A stretch of DNA of 5,404 bases from Microcaldota archaeon (GTDB lineage Archaea > Micrarchaeota > Micrarchaeia > Anstonellales > Bilamarchaeaceae): assembly GCA_023247345.1 (NCBI GenBank), contig JAHFGR010000093.1, positions 1-5,404 on the forward strand, written 5' to 3'. Made by a program: the position numbers and the translations under genes. Below are positions 4,993-5,404 of this stretch, in pieces. The notes below the pieces were generated by a model. It was not told where the DNA came from. It searched no databases and saw nothing but the letters and a program-made list of their open reading frames with translations. Positions within the stretch are counted from its first letter, which is position 1, and every line of letters begins with the position of its first letter.

Positions 4993-5404
4993 TGGAGGTG
5001 ATCTATCCGCAGGTTCCCCTACGGATACCTTGTTACGACTTAGCCCCCCTCACGTCTAATCGGTTCGAACTGAGCAAAAACCCAGGTCTCACCGAATAAG
5101 CATTTGGGTGACTTGACGGGCGGTGTGTGCAAGGAGCGGGGACACATTCACCGCGGGATGATGACCCGCGATTACTAGGGATTCCATTTTCATGAGGGTG
5201 AGTTTCAACCCTCAATCCAGACCACGAATAGATTTAGGGGATTAGCTCCTCCTTTCGGAGTTGCAGCCCATTGTTCTATCCACTGTATGCCGCGTGTAGC
5301 CCAAAGGTTTCGGACCATACTGACCTACCGTTGCCCACTCCTTCCTCCCATTTAGCACGGGCAGTCCTCTTAGAGTGCACCTTATCCGGAGATAAAGTTA
5401 GCAA
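4993..5404 (-). rRNA. 16S rRNA: 16S ribosomal RNA, 3' part (5' part outside window)
   Basis: About the last 410 bases of a small-subunit rRNA, roughly E. coli 1125-1542, read right to left. Landmarks on the minus strand: GAGGAAGG and the archaeal GGGCAACGGTAGG stretch; the universal TTGCACACACCGCCCGTC (complement in 5114-5131); the decoding-site AAGTCGTAAC, with A1492/A1493 equivalents at 5041/5040; helix 45 with its GGAA dimethyl-A loop at 5014-5017; and the anti-Shine-Dalgarno GATCACCTCC ending at 4994. The TGCAAGGAGCGGGGAC wording marks it as archaeal. The exact mature 3' end is uncertain by a base or two. No tRNA or 23S gene follows; the next gene is convergent. No intron interrupts this part. 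Confidence 0.97.

Noticed and set aside
5056..5070. GGTTCGAA-like word as a tRNA T-arm
   Set aside because: It belongs to helix 44 of the 16S rRNA; no tRNA cloverleaf surrounds it.
5033..5215. 60-residue frame in the 16S region
   Set aside because: It lies wholly within conserved rRNA sequence, so it is a chance frame.

Overview
The window comes from an A+T-rich archaeon. The clearest evidence is the 3' part of a 16S rRNA gene on the minus strand at the right edge. Its wording is archaeal rather than bacterial (for example GGGCAACGGTAGGTCAGTATG-type and TGCAAGGAGCGGGGAC-type segments), and it ends in the anti-Shine-Dalgarno CACCTCC. In the three rRNA lines I counted, G+C is near half, which argues against a hyperthermophile. 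The 16S gene runs straight into a convergent protein gene, so no 23S gene can follow it in the usual operon. Unlinked rRNA genes are known in Thermoplasmatales and in some reduced archaea such as Nanoarchaeum. I cannot place the organism more precisely from this window.

Left part (1-3771, + strand): a run of three genes covering the last steps of phenylalanine and tyrosine synthesis. The first, cut by the window edge, is one continuous reading frame fusing chorismate synthase, an AroQ-type chorismate mutase, prephenate dehydratase and an ACT regulatory domain. Next come a TyrA-type prephenate (or arogenate) dehydrogenase and a class I PLP-dependent aminotransferase. Together they would convert EPSP to chorismate, to prephenate, then to phenylpyruvate or 4-hydroxyphenylpyruvate, and transaminate these to Phe and Tyr. 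The ACT domain on the first protein is the likely point of Phe feedback control.

Middle (3820-4785, + strand): a 321-residue protein that I can only partly classify. Its C-terminal half is a repeated Gly/Met beta-strand pattern resembling the GXGXG beta-helix of glutamate synthase and formylmethanofuran dehydrogenase subunit C; its N-terminal half is unrecognised. A TATA-like box about 27 bases before its ATG, with no ribosome binding site, suggests a leaderless mRNA.

Right part (4786-5404): about 207 bases without a gene, holding the 16S trailer (read on the minus strand) with four hairpins and a run of eight U as possible terminator, then the 16S rRNA 3' fragment.

A recurring feature is the density of inverted repeats between genes: five in a row in 1732-1861, one at 2666-2685, three in 4831-4901 and one touching the end of the 16S gene. 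The most interesting items are the triple-enzyme fusion, the hairpin array, the partly novel beta-helix protein and the unlinked 16S gene.
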